Source: an uncultured Coprococcus sp.
Lineage (GTDB): Bacteria > Bacillota > Clostridia > Lachnospirales > Lachnospiraceae
Assembly: GCA_900557435.1 (NCBI GenBank)
Contig: USSH01000018.1
Location: forward strand, 1 to 17,278
DNA length: 17,278 nucleotides
Direction of reading: 5' to 3'
The notes below the pieces were generated by a model. It was not told the DNA's origin. It did not search any database and worked only from the letters and a program-made list of their open reading frames with translations. Below are positions 16,542 through 17,278 of this stretch, piece after piece. The number at the start of each line of letters is the position of its first letter. Positions within the stretch are counted from its first letter, which is position 1. A program made the position numbers and the translations under genes.

Positions 16542-17004
16542 ATTTTGGGCAAAAGTTGAAACATATATTCCGAATGATTTACGTTGCCCCGGGGTAAATT
16601 ATCGCCGAAAACCGGGAGGAGGGAGAAAATCTCGCTATGGAAACCGATTGTATTTTTCGGCTATCGTTTATGTTCTCCGCACGGGAATTATTTGGAATGC
16701 ATTGCCGCGCAAGGAATTTGAAAATATCACATCACAAGCGGTACATAAAAAATTTATGCAATGGTCACGAGCTGGATTTTTTCAAAAGCTTTGGCACGCT
16801 GGTCTTATGGAGTATGACGAGATGGAAGGGATTGCATGGGAATGGCAGTCGGCGGATGGTTCTCATGGAAAAGCGCCATTGGCGCAAGAACTTGCCGGAG
16901 CAAATCCAACAGACCGGGGTAAGCAAGGAAGCAAAAAAAAATCTACTCGTAGACGCAGTTGGCATCCCGTTGTCGATCGTCGTAACCGGAGCCAACAGGC
17001 ATGA
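16528..17004 (+). CDS. IS5-family transposase, N-terminal frame (5'-truncated)
   Basis: Translation from 16528 reads [15 protein letters not shown], then [20 protein letters not shown] and [15 protein letters not shown], the usual N-terminal DUF4096-like part of IS5 transposases. The first catalytic Asp is in [11 protein letters not shown] (codon at 16855). It continues to [14 protein letters not shown], where family members stay in one protein with LLVD; here the frame runs into a tail and stops at 17004. There is no ATG, GTG or TTG in this frame between the upstream stop (16486-16488) and the family start region; the first is TTG 16648, well inside the domain. The natural start is therefore missing and this copy is probably not expressed normally. 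Confidence 0.85.
   Translation, partial: EITDEFWAKVETYIPNDLRCPGVNYRRKPGGGRKSRYGNRLYFSAIVYVLRTGIIWNALPRKEFENITSQAVHKKFMQWSRAGFFQKLWHAGLMEYDEMEGIAWEWQSADGSHGKAPLAQELAGANPTDRGKQGSKKKSTRRRSWHPVVDRRNRSQQA
16933..16941 (+). other. A9 slippery run at transposase frame junction
   Basis: Nine A residues lie exactly where the transposase must change frame. Continuing to LLVDAVG needs a +1 shift (equivalent to reading A8). Slippage of RNA polymerase or the ribosome on the A run is plausible, as in other two-frame IS elements; a one-base indel is the alternative. Confidence 0.65.
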
Positions 17005-17278
17005 TGCAGCCGTTCTTGATGAATTACTCAAGGAGCGTATGAAGCCCTTGGATTTTGAGCATTATGAACACATTACTCAAAATGTTTGCTTGGATGCCGG
17101 ATATGTCGGAAAAGCGGATGTTGCGTCAAGACATGGCATGGTGCCGCATATTCGACCTCGCGGAGAAGAAAAGAAGGCAATTGAACTGCATGGATTTCGT
17201 CCTAAACGATGGATTGTCGAGGTTGCACATTCGTGGTTCAACCGATTCAGAAAAATTCATGTCAGATACGAAAAAACC
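16943..17278 (+). CDS. IS5-family transposase, C-terminal frame (partial)
   Basis: In the frame one base later than the N-terminal part, translation reads [21 protein letters not shown], giving the second catalytic Asp (codon at 17003). It continues through CLDAGYVGK to WIVEVAHSWFNRFRKIHVRYEK, which carries the catalytic Glu (codon at 17219) and the Y/R..E-K type signature. The DDE triad is thus complete across the two frames. It is open to the window edge. There is no separate start codon; expression would need frameshifting from the upstream part. Catalytic residues are intact, suggesting recent decay if the copy is dead. Confidence 0.85.

Larger units (their letters stand above)
16528..17278 (+). 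mobile_element. IS5-family insertion sequence (partial, interrupts fabV)
   Basis: The transposase is of the IS5 family, with a two-frame arrangement like the IS427-type subgroup. The left boundary is set by the point where fabV homology ends (about 16525-16532). No terminal inverted repeat or non-coding left end is seen before transposase codons begin. The right end lies beyond the window; about the last 20-30 codons of the transposase appear to be missing. Confidence 0.85.

Noticed and set aside
1..17278. CRISPR arrays, tRNA or rRNA genes, toxin-antitoxin or defence operons
   Set aside because: Reading both strands showed no spaced identical repeats, no cloverleaf or rRNA-like sequence, and no recognised defence or toxin families.

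Overview
The window reads as chromosome from a low-to-moderate G+C, Gram-positive anaerobe of the Clostridia. Lachnospiraceae is most likely, perhaps Coprococcus-like; the genus is only a guess. The grounds are the Firmicutes gene order gdpP-rplI-dnaB, strong AGGAGG-type ribosome sites, a PdaA-type NodB deacetylase lipoprotein, a very large secreted protein built of Ig-like/MBG modules, and a FabV-type enoyl reductase.

Layout. 1-166: leader with a tandem 11-bp repeat. 167-670 (+): small membrane-anchored secreted protein of unknown function. 710-756: hairpin terminator shared with the convergent minus-strand pair TSCPD-domain protein then murG (2149 down to 806), driven by a good promoter near 2242-2270. 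2292-2321: a divergent plus-strand promoter for an unknown three-helix membrane protein (2401-3168) and a PdaA-like polysaccharide deacetylase lipoprotein (3204-4199). 4211-4259: second bidirectional terminator. 4293-5081 (-): MerR-family regulator with a GyrI-like ligand domain. It is divergent from a 1.6-kb-residue secreted Ig-like repeat protein (5292-10103), and the plus-strand promoter between them has the 19-bp spacer and inner dyad typical of MerR control. 10252-11607: pgi with its own promoter. 11608-11949: terminator, a GC-rich REP/REPIN-like palindromic repeat, and the gdpP promoter. 11950-16082: gdpP, rplI, dnaB. 16131 onward: the 5' third of fabV, broken by an IS5-family transposase that runs off the window end.

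How the genes fit together. Much of the window concerns the cell envelope: lipid II synthesis (MurG), peptidoglycan deacetylation (PdaA-like), c-di-AMP turnover (GdpP, linked to wall and osmotic homeostasis), and a giant exported surface or secreted protein. Pgi, L9 and DnaB are core housekeeping genes.

No CRISPR array, tRNA, rRNA or classical defence or toxin system was seen. The most interesting candidates are the MerR/surface-protein divergent switch, the REPIN-like repeat, and the fabV/transposase junction, which lacks both a transposase start codon and an evident left inverted repeat and may be a genuine rearrangement or an assembly join.
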